Of a stretch of 49,700 nucleotides of DNA, positions 25,894-34,790 are shown piece by piece (position 1 is the stretch's first letter; every line of letters begins with the position of its first letter). The notes beneath the pieces were generated by a model. It was not told the origin of the DNA. It was given only the letters and a program-made list of their open reading frames with translations, and did not search any database. The stretch covers positions 1-49,700 of the forward strand of contig JAGCPW010000034.1 in the NCBI GenBank assembly GCA_017965495.1, given 5' to 3'. The position numbers and the translations under genes are program-made. The DNA comes from Eubacterium sp. (GTDB lineage: Bacteria > Bacillota > Clostridia > Lachnospirales > Lachnospiraceae).

Positions 25894-26895
25894 ATGTCAG
25901 ATAAGAGAGTTATTAAAACTGAAGTCACTGCTGAAGATAAAGCGGTGGAGAAAGGCTTAAGACCACAAAATCTAGATGATTATGTGGGTCAAGAAGCTAT
26001 AAAAGAGAAAATTAAGGTTTATATCGAGGCTGCAAAGAATCGAAATGAGCCTCTTGATCACGTGTTATTTTATGGTCCTCCAGGCCTTGGAAAGACTACT
26101 TTGGCACTCATAATTGCATTACAAATGGGGGTTAACATTAAAGTAACAAGTGGACCGGCTATTGAGAAGCCAGGAGAGATGGCAGCCATCTTAAATGGAC
26201 TTCAAGAGAACGATATTTTGTTTGTCGATGAGATTCATAGACTTAACAGACAGGTGGAAGAGGTTTTATATCCAGCTATGGAAGACTATTCAATCGACAT
26301 TATGATTGGAAAAGGCCAAGGAGCTAGATCTATAAGACTTGATCTTCCAAAGTTCACATTAATAGGAGCGACTACTAGAGCAGGCTTACTAACAGCTCCT
26401 TTGAGAGATAGATTTGGAGTTATAGATAAACTTGAATTTTACTCGGTAGATGAACTTAAAGAAATCATTATTAAATCGGCAGATAGACTTGATGTACAGA
26501 TTGATGAAGAAGGTGCTTTGGAATTAGCTAGAAGATCTCGTGGAACACCTAGACTTGCAAATAGACTACTCAAAAGAGTTAGAGATTTTGCCCAAGTCAA
26601 ATATGACGGAGTTATCACTAAAGAAGTGGCTAACGATGCACTTGATAAGCTGGACGTAGATAAATCTGGACTCGACAAAGGAGATAGAACAATACTTGAA
26701 ACTATCATCATGAAATTTGGCGGAGGCCCAGTGGGAATCGACTCTATAGCAGCGGCCATAGGCGAAGATTCCGGAACACTTGAAGATGTGTATGAACCAT
26801 ACTTAATTCAGAACGGATTTATCCAAAGAACTAAGAGCGGAAGGGTTGCTACAGACCTTGCATACAAACATCTTGGTATTGAAAAAGAACAGTAA
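25894..26895 (+). CDS. ruvB: Holliday junction branch-migration ATPase RuvB
   Basis: Hexameric AAA+ motor that drives branch migration with RuvA. The 333-residue form begins at the ATG at 25894; an in-frame TTG at 25888 would overlap the spacing of AAAGGA. The Walker A motif is GPPGLGKT (61-68), Walker B contains DEIH (112-115), and the sensor segment is [18 protein letters not shown]. The C-terminal winged helix ([16 protein letters not shown]) binds DNA. RecU, the nuclease that cuts the junction, is encoded at 47.9 kb. Confidence 0.98.
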   Translation: MSDKRVIKTEVTAEDKAVEKGLRPQNLDDYVGQEAIKEKIKVYIEAAKNRNEPLDHVLFYGPPGLGKTTLALIIALQMGVNIKVTSGPAIEKPGEMAAILNGLQENDILFVDEIHRLNRQVEEVLYPAMEDYSIDIMIGKGQGARSIRLDLPKFTLIGATTRAGLLTAPLRDRFGVIDKLEFYSVDELKEIIIKSADRLDVQIDEEGALELARRSRGTPRLANRLLKRVRDFAQVKYDGVITKEVANDALDKLDVDKSGLDKGDRTILETIIMKFGGGPVGIDSIAAAIGEDSGTLEDVYEPYLIQNGFIQRTKSGRVATDLAYKHLGIEKEQ

Positions 26896-26907
26896 AATTG
26901 CTATATT
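26879..26907 (+). promoter_or_regulatory. Promoter for the exported protein gene, inside the ruvB end
   Basis: TTGAAA (26879-26884), 17 bases, TATATT (26902-26907). It starts within the last codons of ruvB, so the next gene can be transcribed by itself. Confidence 0.65.
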
Positions 26908-26945
26908 TATATGTAGCGAATTTAAAAGAAAAGGAGATTTTTAAA

Positions 26946-28115
26946 ATGAAAAGAATTATTTCTATCGTACTAACTTTAACATTAGTATTAGGTATGTCAG
27001 GCATCATTATGGCTCAGACACCTGGTACAGATGTATCAGCAGGTAGAGGTTGGGGATCTTACTCAATCCACGGAAATAATGCTGAAGACAAAGGTGAGTG
27101 GGAAAAGAGCTTGCAGACAGCTAAACCACCTCAGAAATGGGTTACAGATTCATCTCTTGAAGCTGTAAAGAAGAGCGGAATTGATGCTTACTACACATAT
27201 GGTGAATGTGCTAAATTCAAGAGCTCAAAAGCTGACGGATATGTTCTTGACGTAACAAGTACTGGTTGGAGTGCTAACTACAATCCAATGACAGGTAAAG
27301 TTGTTCAGTCTAACCCTTGGGGTGTTACAACTACTAAGGTAGTTCCTGTTGATAGAGGACGTTTCTACACAGTTGCTTTCAAGATTAAGAGTACATTACA
27401 GAACGAAATCACAATCTGTAATGATACTACTGTAGTGGAAGTTGGCGGAAAGAAACTTCACTATACAAAGGGTACTGGCAAGTATAATTACACTAAACAC
27501 TTCCACATTAAAGCATATGACAACACTGATCCGGATGGAGCTGCTCTAGCAGTTCAGAGCATTTCAGCTACATATGCTGGCAAGAGTGTTTTAGCTAAAA
27601 CTAAAGATTTCAATAACCTAATTGGTGTTGATAGCAGAAATACTGATTATGTAAATGTTACTATGACTGTATTAGTTCCTAATGATAAAGCTGATTATCA
27701 GAAGAAAGCTAAATCACCTACAATGGGTATCAAGATGGCATATGGTGCTTTCTTGAAAGAATATGCTGATGAGAACAACATGAAGGGTGAAATTGAAGTA
27801 AAAGACTTCAAGGTTACTGCTGGTAATGTTGCAGCTACAGCTGGTAAAGCTAAAGTTAAATCAGTTAAGGCAGCTAAGAAGAAATTAACAGTTAAGTATA
27901 AAGCTTCAGGCGCTAAGAAGTACCAGGTACAGGTAGCTCTTAAGAAGAACTTCAAGAAGGGTCTTAAGAAGAAAACTACTACTAAGACTAAATGGACTTT
28001 CAAGGGCCTAAAGAAAAAGAAAAAATACTATGTAAGAGTTAGAGGCGCTAAGAGCTATAACGGAACTTACATTTGGGGCAAATGGTCTAAAGTTAAGAAG
28101 AAAAAGACTAAATAA
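26946..28115 (+). CDS. Secreted protein with lysine-rich Fn3-like C-terminal domain
   Basis: An exported 389-residue protein of unknown function. The start is the ATG at 26946 after AAGGAG; a longer reading from 26898 has none. The signal peptide (MKRIISIVLTLTLVLGMSG and on) likely ends at IMA before QTPG. Residues 35-295 look like a beta-sandwich, perhaps carbohydrate-binding (FYTVAFKIKSTLQNEITIC is typical in style), but I cannot name it. The last 90 residues form an Fn3-like domain with 34 lysines, two arginines and no acidic residue, similar to the C-terminus of the protein at 5616. Both end in the same pattern: YYVR-R..K.....YGKWSK-like, then a lysine run. Codon use leans on AAG here, suggesting high expression. 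Confidence 0.82.
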   Translation: MKRIISIVLTLTLVLGMSGIIMAQTPGTDVSAGRGWGSYSIHGNNAEDKGEWEKSLQTAKPPQKWVTDSSLEAVKKSGIDAYYTYGECAKFKSSKADGYVLDVTSTGWSANYNPMTGKVVQSNPWGVTTTKVVPVDRGRFYTVAFKIKSTLQNEITICNDTTVVEVGGKKLHYTKGTGKYNYTKHFHIKAYDNTDPDGAALAVQSISATYAGKSVLAKTKDFNNLIGVDSRNTDYVNVTMTVLVPNDKADYQKKAKSPTMGIKMAYGAFLKEYADENNMKGEIEVKDFKVTAGNVAATAGKAKVKSVKAAKKKLTVKYKASGAKKYQVQVALKKNFKKGLKKKTTTKTKWTFKGLKKKKKYYVRVRGAKSYNGTYIWGKWSKVKKKKTK

Positions 28116-28117
28116 TA

Positions 28118-28126
28118 TGCTATAAT
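28118..28126 (+). promoter_or_regulatory. Extended -10 promoter of zapA
   Basis: TGCTATAAT, identical to the extended -10 of the ldh-rnf operon. A leader of about 30 bases contains AAAAGGAG. Confidence 0.6.
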
Positions 28127-28160
28127 AGACTAGCTATTTTGCTAAAAGGAGTAATTAATT

Positions 28161-28550
28161 ATGTCGTCAAAAAATTATATTGATGTGGTCATCGATGGTA
28201 AGATTTACAATATCGGTGGTTTCGAAAGCGAGGCTTATCTACAAAAAGTAGCTTCATACATCAATAATATGATTTTAGAATTTAAGAAAAATGAAGATTT
28301 CAGAATGCAGAAGCCAGATATGCAACGCATTCTTCTTGAAATCAACATTGCTAACGATTACTTCAAGGCAAAGAAACAAGCAGATCTATTAGAAGATGAT
28401 TTAAGTATCAAGGAAAAAGAAGTGTATGATTTGAAGCATGAGTTAATCCTGTCAGATGCCAAGGCACAGACAGCTACTGATGAATTAGAAAGTGCACTGG
28501 AAAAGATTAAAGAGCTTGAGAAAGAAATCATCAGATTACAATCCAAATAA
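28161..28550 (+). CDS. zapA: Cell division protein ZapA
   Basis: Binds FtsZ and bundles its filaments at midcell. The 129 residues consist of an N-terminal ZapA domain (YIDVVIDGKIYNIGGFESEA, then YLQKVASYINNMI) and a long coiled coil (about residues 65-129; KKQADLLEDDLSIKEKE and ELESALEKIKELEKEII). Length is somewhat greater than the B. subtilis form because of the coil. The start follows AAAAGGAG by eleven bases. It has its own promoter and terminator, but lies just before the wall-synthesis genes ftsW/rodA and PBP, fitting a division neighbourhood. Confidence 0.93.
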   Translation: MSSKNYIDVVIDGKIYNIGGFESEAYLQKVASYINNMILEFKKNEDFRMQKPDMQRILLEINIANDYFKAKKQADLLEDDLSIKEKEVYDLKHELILSDAKAQTATDELESALEKIKELEKEIIRLQSK

Positions 28551-28557
28551 ATAATTA

Positions 28558-28590
28558 TAAACGATCAGGCTTAACGGCCTGGTCGTTTTT
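28558..28590 (+). terminator. Terminator of zapA
   Basis: ACGATCAGGC (28561-28570) pairs with GCCTGGTCGT (28577-28586), one G-T pair, and is followed by five Ts. Confidence 0.88.
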
Positions 28591-28634
28591 AACATTCTAA
28601 CGATACTTTAATAATAAAAATATAGGTTATAAAC

Positions 28635-30788
28635 ATGAAAAGAGACATAGAACTCTTAGCACCAGCTGGTTCATATGATATTGCGATAGCCGCTATCAAT
28701 GCAGGAGCAGATGCAATATACTTGGGCGGAGAAAACTTTGGTGCAAGAGCTAATGCAGAAAATCTAAATACTGATGAAATAATTGATGTTTTAAACTATG
28801 CGCATCTTAATGGTCGTAAAGTATATCTTACAATCAATACACTTCTTAAAAACAAAGAGATTAAAAATGATCTCTATGATTTTGTGCGTCCTTTATATGA
28901 GAATGGATTAGACAGTGTGATAGTCCAAGATATTGGAGTATTGTTATTTATTAAAAAGCATTTTCCTGATCTTAAGATTCATGCAAGCACACAGATGACG
29001 ATAAGTGGAAAAGAAACTGTAAAGTGGCTAAAAGATTTAGGAGCTGGGCGTGTAGTTTTACCAAGAGAGTTATCGATAGATGAAATTAAAGATCTTAAAG
29101 GAACTGATATTGAAATAGAATCATTTGTGCATGGAGCACTTTGTTATTGTTACTCTGGACAATGTTTGCTAAGTAGTTTTATTGGTGGACGTAGTGGAAA
29201 CAGAGGAAGATGTGCTCAGCCTTGTAGATTGCCTTATGATGTGATTTACGATGGCATGTTAATTAATGATGCAGATGAAAAATATATACTTAGTCCAAAA
29301 GATATTTGTGCTTTATATTTGCTACCAGACATTATTGATTCTGGTGTTACTTCTTTAAAGATAGAAGGACGAATGAAAAAGAAAGAGTATGTCTGTGGCG
29401 TTGTAAGTATTTATAGAAAATACTTAGATATGATTTTGAATGGCGAAAAGTTTGAAGTGGAAGAATCTGATATCAAACTTTTGATGGACTTGTTTAACAG
29501 ACATGGTTTTAATGAAAGTTATTATTACACAAAGAATGGTAGAGATATGATTTCTCTCAAAGAACCTGCTTTTAGAGAAGAGAACAGAGAGTTTACAGAT
29601 TACTTACGTGAGAAGTACTCTAATAAAACTTTAATGAAACCTTTGTATATTAATGTTAAATGTAAGGTGGGAGAACCTTTTGAAATCTCTGGAGAAGTGG
29701 ATGGTGAAGAAATAGTGGTTAGTGGCTCTGATGTGGAAGAAGCTCAAAATATGCCGCTAGAATTAGAAACTTTAAACAAACATGTTAACAAGACTGGAAA
29801 TACTGATTTTGTATTTGAAGACATTGAGTATGATATGGATGATAACACTTTCTTGCCAGTGTCAGAAATTAATGATATTAGAAGAAAGTATTTAGATTTA
29901 GCATATGAAAAATCATTAGCTAAGTTTAAAAGAGAGTGTGAAGAGATAGAAGAGACAGAAATTGCTAAAGAAGAAGTTGATAGTGAACAAAGGTTAATTA
30001 CAGTTTCAGTCTCATCGTTTGATCAATTGAAAGAGACTTTGTCTAGGGATTTTGTAGACAGAGTGTATATAGATTTAAATTTATTCCCATTGGATGATGT
30101 TGAAAATGGAATAGAATTAGTAAGAGAAAAGAATGTTAGTGTTTATATTGCACTTCCATATGTTGCAAGAAAAGACGATATTAAAATAATCAAAGACAAT
30201 TATTTGAAGATAATTAAAGAGGCGGACGGAGTACTTGTCAGAAATATTGAACAGTATTTCTTCCTCAAAGATTTAGTAGATATAGACTTTGTTTTTGATT
30301 ATAATGTGTATGTATGGAATGACGAGACTAAAAACTATTACGATAGTTTAGAAATCACATCTACAGTTCCAGTTGAACTAAATGAAGCTGAACTGTTAGA
30401 ACGCGGAGTAAAAGACGAAGAGTTTATTGCATACGGATTTATTCCAATGATGATAAGTGCAAACTGCGCATTTAAGACATTGGATAGATGTGAAAAGAAA
30501 AATGATAGATACGCACTTAGCGATAAGATAAATAACGAATTTGTAGTTAGATGTAATTGTTCACATTGCTACAATGTAATGTATAACTGCAATGCCACAT
30601 CTTTGTTTAAGTATAAGGATGATATTGAAAAACTAAATCCAAAATCAATTAGAATTTCATTTACTAACGAGAGTGCAAAACTCAGCTCACAAGTATTAGA
30701 TTTGACTGAGAGAGCTTTTGTGGCAGGCGAATTGGTGGAGGATTTACCAAATACTACAAGAGGACATTTTAAACGCGGAGTTCTTTAA
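28635..30788 (+). CDS. U32 peptidase-family protein (RlhA/TrhP-like RNA hydroxylase candidate)
   Basis: Members of this family were named collagenase-like peptidases, but several (E. coli RlhA, TrhP) are now known to hydroxylate cytidine in 23S rRNA or uridine in tRNA. The N-terminal half is a barrel starting ELLAPAGSYDIAIAAINAGA. The Cys-bearing family core is FVHGALCYCYSGQCLLSS with RGRCAQPCR, about 170-200, where an Fe-S cluster is expected. Then come KIEGRMKKKEYVCGVV and an insert with LFNRHGFN. A later Cys group (RCNCSHCYNVMYNC) lies near 660. The end, TRGHFKRGVL, is typical. The protein has 717 residues. The start has only a weak Shine-Dalgarno (AGG). Its stop overlaps the next gene by one base (TAATG), so it is coupled to wall genes. 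Target RNA unknown. Confidence 0.88.
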   Translation: MKRDIELLAPAGSYDIAIAAINAGADAIYLGGENFGARANAENLNTDEIIDVLNYAHLNGRKVYLTINTLLKNKEIKNDLYDFVRPLYENGLDSVIVQDIGVLLFIKKHFPDLKIHASTQMTISGKETVKWLKDLGAGRVVLPRELSIDEIKDLKGTDIEIESFVHGALCYCYSGQCLLSSFIGGRSGNRGRCAQPCRLPYDVIYDGMLINDADEKYILSPKDICALYLLPDIIDSGVTSLKIEGRMKKKEYVCGVVSIYRKYLDMILNGEKFEVEESDIKLLMDLFNRHGFNESYYYTKNGRDMISLKEPAFREENREFTDYLREKYSNKTLMKPLYINVKCKVGEPFEISGEVDGEEIVVSGSDVEEAQNMPLELETLNKHVNKTGNTDFVFEDIEYDMDDNTFLPVSEINDIRRKYLDLAYEKSLAKFKRECEEIEETEIAKEEVDSEQRLITVSVSSFDQLKETLSRDFVDRVYIDLNLFPLDDVENGIELVREKNVSVYIALPYVARKDDIKIIKDNYLKIIKEADGVLVRNIEQYFFLKDLVDIDFVFDYNVYVWNDETKNYYDSLEITSTVPVELNEAELLERGVKDEEFIAYGFIPMMISANCAFKTLDRCEKKNDRYALSDKINNEFVVRCNCSHCYNVMYNCNATSLFKYKDDIEKLNPKSIRISFTNESAKLSSQVLDLTERAFVAGELVEDLPNTTRGHFKRGVL

Positions 30789-32200
30789 TGGAGACCTATT
30801 TAATCACAGTAAGTAAATACTTATTTATTGCTCTTATGTTGTTTTACACATGGGAGTGTTTTAGTGCGCTCAGAAGTAAGAACCCAATCAAGCAAGCAGG
30901 AATTTATCAAAGACAAAACGGAGTAATCTTTTTAGTCTATTTGATTGGTATGGCTATGGTCTTTATGTTTGAAAAAGATGTGCCACAGATCAATGTAATC
31001 ATTTTAGGTGGAGCACAGCTTTGTTTCTTGATTATTGTACTTGGTGTTTTCCCTGTAATTTATTCTAATATTAATAAAGCGATTCTAAGTAATATGTGTA
31101 TGTTGCTGACGATTGGTTTTATTATTTTAGCAAGACTTGATTATCAAGGTAGTATTACACAGTTTATTATTGTGGCTGTTGTTTCATTGCTATCTTTGAT
31201 TGTGCCATATATGATGCAGAAAGAAGATTTTCTAAAGAAACTTACATGGGTTTATTGCCTGGTGGGTGCTGCATTATTGATTATAGTTTTAGGCCTCGGT
31301 GTCATTAGTAGAGGTGCTAAACTTTCTATGGAGATTGGTGGATTCACATTCCAACCATCAGAGTTTGTAAAAATACTATTTGTTTTCTTTATGGCGGGAT
31401 TCTTAGCCAAATCTACAGAGTTTAAACATATTGTGATATCAGCAGTATTAGCGGCTGTGTTTGTTGGACTATTAGTTTTGTCCACAGACTTGGGAAGTGC
31501 TCTAATATTCTTTATGACATACTTGTTTATGCTTTATGTGGCAACAAAGAAAGCAAGATATTTATTCTTAGGATTTGGCGGAATGTCGGTGGCATCTGTC
31601 ATAGCGTACTTTTTATTCTCGCACGTTCAGACTCGTGTGGAAGCTTGGCAAGATCCATGGAGCATTATCGACGGCAAAGGATACCAAATTACACAATCAT
31701 TGTTTGCTCTAGCTAATGGTGGATTTACTGGAACAGGTCTTTATCAAGGTCAACCTACTGATATTCCGGTAGTAAAGAAAGACTTTGTCTTCTCGGCTAT
31801 AGGTGAAGAGTTTGGTGGTATCTTTGCTATGTTATTAATTTTAGTTTGTTTGACATGTTTTATCGCATTTTTGATTACTGCGATGAAACAGTTGTCATTA
31901 TTTAATAGATTGATTTGTATTGGACTAGGAATTCAGTACGCAGTTCAAGTTATTTTGACTGTAGGTGGAGCAATTAAGATGATTCCATCTACAGGTGTTA
32001 CTTTGCCGCTAATTAGTTATGGTGGTAGTTCAATACTTAGCACGTTATTTGTCTTTGCAATAATCCAAGGATTGGCAATAGTGGGTACAAATAATGAAGA
32101 ACTTCATATGGGTAAAAAATATGAAGATGATAAAGACACACAAAAAGTGAAAAAGAGGAGAAAGAAAATTGAGCAGACGCAAGAACTCCCAAAGCTCTAA
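30788..32200 (+). CDS. FtsW/RodA/SpoVE-family peptidoglycan glycosyltransferase
   Basis: SEDS polymerase that joins lipid II into glycan strands in the membrane. It has 470 residues with more than ten membrane segments. The first 100 residues form extra helices compared with E. coli RodA. The catalytic aspartate is in STDLGSALIFF (about residue 233), followed by VEAWQDPWSIIDGKGYQITQ and KKDFVFSAIGEEFG, then GVTLPLISYGGSSI, all typical of the family. The start (TAATG) is coupled to the U32 gene. The end overlaps the PBP gene by 32 bases, as expected for a polymerase/transpeptidase pair. I cannot tell whether it serves division, elongation or sporulation. Confidence 0.95.
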   Translation: METYLITVSKYLFIALMLFYTWECFSALRSKNPIKQAGIYQRQNGVIFLVYLIGMAMVFMFEKDVPQINVIILGGAQLCFLIIVLGVFPVIYSNINKAILSNMCMLLTIGFIILARLDYQGSITQFIIVAVVSLLSLIVPYMMQKEDFLKKLTWVYCLVGAALLIIVLGLGVISRGAKLSMEIGGFTFQPSEFVKILFVFFMAGFLAKSTEFKHIVISAVLAAVFVGLLVLSTDLGSALIFFMTYLFMLYVATKKARYLFLGFGGMSVASVIAYFLFSHVQTRVEAWQDPWSIIDGKGYQITQSLFALANGGFTGTGLYQGQPTDIPVVKKDFVFSAIGEEFGGIFAMLLILVCLTCFIAFLITAMKQLSLFNRLICIGLGIQYAVQVILTVGGAIKMIPSTGVTLPLISYGGSSILSTLFVFAIIQGLAIVGTNNEELHMGKKYEDDKDTQKVKKRRKKIEQTQELPKL

Positions 32201-33608
32201 GAGCGAAAAGAGAAAATTGAATAAGCAGACTTGGGTAGTAACATTGTTCTTCTCAATCATTTTCTTCTTTATGATTGGATACTATGTTTACTTTATTGTG
32301 GCTGACAGTCAAGAGGTTGCTAGTAACAGCTATAATAAGAGAGTAGATGATAGACAAGAGAAGATTCAAAGAGGAACCATTTATGCTAGTAATGGTGAAA
32401 TACTAGCTTATTCTGATCCTGGTTCTACAGGAAATAAGAATAGACATTACCCATACGGAAAAACTTTTGCACATGTGGTTGGTATCTCTACACATGGAAA
32501 GTCAGGACTCGAAAAATCTTGCAATTACGATTTGCTTTCCACACGTGATACACCTTTCCAGGAAATCATTAATGACTTCCAAGGCAAAAAGGAAAAAGGT
32601 GCAGATGTATATTCTACATTAAAAGTTAAACTTCAAAAGAATTGTTACAATGCTCTAGGTGATAGAAAAGGCGCTGTGTTTGCGATGAATCCAAAGACAG
32701 GTGCTGTTTTGGCGTGCGCGTCAAGACCATCATATAATCCAGAGACTATCGACGATATTTGGAAGAAACTGGCGAAAGATTCAAAAGATTCAAGACTAGT
32801 TAACAGAGGTACTCAAGGTAAGTACACACCAGGTTCTATATTCAAAACATTTACTGCCTTAGAATTTATGAAAGAAGACAGTGATTATAAGGACTTTAAA
32901 TACAATTGTCATGGATATACAAATGTAGGCAAAGATAAGATTCACTGTTTTGACGGAAAAGCTCATTACAATGTAAATCTAAGAGATGCTTATGCATATT
33001 CTTGTAACTCAGCATTTGCCACTATAGGCAGAGACTTAAATATGCGAAAGTTCAGAAACACTTGTGAGACTGCATTGTTTAACAAAGATTTGCCGTTAGA
33101 CATTGAATCAACTCAGAGCAAATTTAATTTAGATTCTGACTCTAGTGAGTGGGATATTGCATCTACATCTATTGGACAGGGAACTACCACAGTTTCACCA
33201 GCTCATATGTGTATGGTGGCTTCAGCCATTTACAATAAGGGTGTTTTGATGAAGCCTTACTTGGTAGATTCAGTTATTAATAGTTATGATGTTATTGTAA
33301 AAACCACTGAGCCAGATGAATATAAAGAAATAATTCCTGAAGATGAAGCCAAGAAGCTAAAGAGCTATATGAGAAGCGTTTGCAAGTACGGTACAGCCAA
33401 TATGATGGCGTATTCATCATATAAAGCCTACGGCAAAACAGGTACAGCTGAACTTAACAGCGACGATGATATTAACTCATGGTTTATGGGCTTCGCCAAA
33501 AAAGGTAAAAAGAAAATTGCTATTGCAGTTTGTTTAGAAGATATTAAACAAGGTTCGGGATCAGCTACAAGTGTAGCCAAAGAAATCTTTGACTCATACT
33601 TCAACTAA
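32169..33608 (+). CDS. Class B penicillin-binding protein (transpeptidase)
   Basis: Cross-links peptidoglycan on the outer side of the membrane. It has 479 residues. One membrane helix (about residues 22-46) is followed by a short pedestal and the transpeptidase domain. The active-site motifs are SIFK (SxxK; YTPGSIFKTF), SCN (YSCNSAF, the SxN motif) and KTG (YGKTGTAEL). The start is TTG at 32169, preceded by GAGGAG at a good distance; there is no nearby ATG. It is short compared with PBP2/FtsI types and resembles the PbpA-like proteins of clostridia. It overlaps the SEDS gene by 32 bases and is likely its partner. Confidence 0.93.
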   Translation: MSRRKNSQSSKSEKRKLNKQTWVVTLFFSIIFFFMIGYYVYFIVADSQEVASNSYNKRVDDRQEKIQRGTIYASNGEILAYSDPGSTGNKNRHYPYGKTFAHVVGISTHGKSGLEKSCNYDLLSTRDTPFQEIINDFQGKKEKGADVYSTLKVKLQKNCYNALGDRKGAVFAMNPKTGAVLACASRPSYNPETIDDIWKKLAKDSKDSRLVNRGTQGKYTPGSIFKTFTALEFMKEDSDYKDFKYNCHGYTNVGKDKIHCFDGKAHYNVNLRDAYAYSCNSAFATIGRDLNMRKFRNTCETALFNKDLPLDIESTQSKFNLDSDSSEWDIASTSIGQGTTTVSPAHMCMVASAIYNKGVLMKPYLVDSVINSYDVIVKTTEPDEYKEIIPEDEAKKLKSYMRSVCKYGTANMMAYSSYKAYGKTGTAELNSDDDINSWFMGFAKKGKKKIAIAVCLEDIKQGSGSATSVAKEIFDSYFN

Positions 33609-33612
33609 CTCG

Positions 33613-33641
33613 TTGAAATAAGAAATATAATAGTATATACT
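33613..33641 (+). promoter_or_regulatory. Promoter of the Nudix gene
   Basis: TTGAAA (33613-33618), 17 bases, TATACT (33636-33641), directly after the PBP stop. Confidence 0.75.
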
Positions 33642-33656
33642 TAAAACGAATAATGG

Positions 33657-33675
33657 TAAGGTTATACTAACCTTG
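33657..33675. promoter_or_regulatory. Palindrome resembling a DtxR/IdeR iron box
   Basis: AAGGTTATACTAACCTT is a 7-bp perfect inverted repeat with a three-base centre. It matches the known IdeR/DtxR consensus (TTAGGTTAGSCTAACCTAA) at 14 of 19 positions as I align it. It starts about nine bases after the expected transcription start and ends five bases before AGGAGG, so it could be an operator or a small leader hairpin. Confidence 0.5.
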
Positions 33676-33690
33676 GTACAGGAGGTTGCT

Positions 33691-34122
33691 ATGCAGAAGG
33701 CAGTCAGCTGTGGCGGGGTAGTTATATTTCGTGGAAAGATATTACTGTTATATAAGAATATTAAGAATAGGTACGAGGGGTGGGTATTACCCAAAGGTAC
33801 CGTAGAAGAAGGCGAAAGTCATGAACAGACAGCCTTAAGAGAAGTACACGAAGAAGCCGGAGTTAAGGCTAAAGTGCTTAATTACATAGGAAAGACCGAG
33901 TATTCCTTTACAGTTCCAAGTGATACTGTAGAAAAAGAAGTACACTGGTATTTGATGACGGCAAATAACTATTATAGCAAGCCACAGAAAGAAGAGTATT
34001 TCTTTCATTCTGGTTACTATAGGTATATTGAGGCATATCATTTGCTTAAGTTTCCAAATGAAAGAGCTATGTTGGAGAAAGCTTACAAGATGTATCAAGA
34101 CATTAAAAAGAAATCCAAATAG
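33691..34122 (+). CDS. Nudix hydrolase
   Basis: Hydrolyses a nucleoside diphosphate linked to another group. The complete Nudix box runs from residue 36 to 58: G(x5)E(x7)REV.EEAGV, in KGTVEEGESHEQTALREVHE and onward. WVLPKG before it is typical of MutT/AP4A-type members. Substrate cannot be predicted. The ATG at 33691 follows AGGAGG by five bases; an in-frame TTG at 33673 would sit in the palindrome. It has 143 residues. It is a single-gene transcript with its own promoter and a perfect 13-bp terminator right after the stop. A DtxR-like palindrome in its leader hints at metal control. Confidence 0.92.
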   Translation: MQKAVSCGGVVIFRGKILLLYKNIKNRYEGWVLPKGTVEEGESHEQTALREVHEEAGVKAKVLNYIGKTEYSFTVPSDTVEKEVHWYLMTANNYYSKPQKEEYFFHSGYYRYIEAYHLLKFPNERAMLEKAYKMYQDIKKKSK

Positions 34123-34124
34123 TT

Positions 34125-34154
34125 AAAAGAGACAGGCTTACGCCTGTCTCTTTT
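34125..34154 (+). terminator. Terminator after the Nudix gene, just upstream of queH
   Basis: AAAAGAGACAGGC (34125-34137) with its perfect complement (34142-34154), loop TTAC. Only 13 bases separate it from the queH ATG, and these hold the ribosome site. Confidence 0.92.
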
Positions 34155-34167
34155 AAAAAGGAGAGGT

Positions 34168-34770
34168 ATGAATTACCAAAAGAAATTAGATGAATTAATT
34201 GAAAAACTTCAAAAAGAAAATGCAAAACCCACATTGCTTTTGCATGCTTGTTGTGCGCCTTGCAGTAGTTACTGTTTAGAGTATTTGTCGAAGACTTTTG
34301 ACATTACTGTTTTGTTTTATAACCCTAACATCGAGAGCGAGTTAGAGTTTAATAAGCGTGTAGATGAATTAATAAGATTTATTGATGAGTGTAGATCTAT
34401 AGAGGGTGTAAATTTAGAAATTTTAGACTACGATAATTCTGAGTTTTATGATGCAGTTCAAGGCATGGAAGATGCTAAAGAAGGCGGAGCAAGATGTTTT
34501 AAATGCTATGAATTAAGACTTAGAAAAACAGCAGAATATGCTAAAGAACACGATTTTGAATATATAACAACCACGCTTACAATAAGTCCACACAAGAATT
34601 CCGAGAAAATCAATGAGATTGGACTTAGAGTGGCTGAAGAATATGGTTTGAAGTATTTGCTATCAGATTTTAAAAAGAACGATGGCTTTAAAAGGTCAAT
34701 TGAATTGTCTAAAGAGTATGATTTGTATAGACAAAGTTTTTGTGGATGTGAGTTTTCTAAAAGGGATTAG
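34168..34770 (+). CDS. queH: Epoxyqueuosine reductase QueH
   Basis: Last step of queuosine tRNA modification: reduces epoxyqueuosine in tRNA to queuosine. QueH is the non-cobalamin type, using an Fe-S cluster. The 200 residues include all the family cysteines: HACCAPCSSYC (residues 26-36), RCFKCYELR in the middle, and FCGCEFS near the C-terminus. TTLTISPHKN is also characteristic. Good Shine-Dalgarno (AAGGAGAGGT). It lies so close behind the Nudix terminator that no promoter fits between, so expression may depend on read-through. No other queuosine genes are in the window. Confidence 0.94.
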   Translation: MNYQKKLDELIEKLQKENAKPTLLLHACCAPCSSYCLEYLSKTFDITVLFYNPNIESELEFNKRVDELIRFIDECRSIEGVNLEILDYDNSEFYDAVQGMEDAKEGGARCFKCYELRLRKTAEYAKEHDFEYITTTLTISPHKNSEKINEIGLRVAEEYGLKYLLSDFKKNDGFKRSIELSKEYDLYRQSFCGCEFSKRD

Positions 34771-34790
34771 TTCGTTGCACTAACCCTTTT
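34759..34790 (+). terminator. Terminator of queH
   Basis: AAAAGGGATTAG (34759-34770) pairs with CTAACCCTTTT (34780-34790) with one bulged A; the stop codon is inside the 5' arm. Confidence 0.75.
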
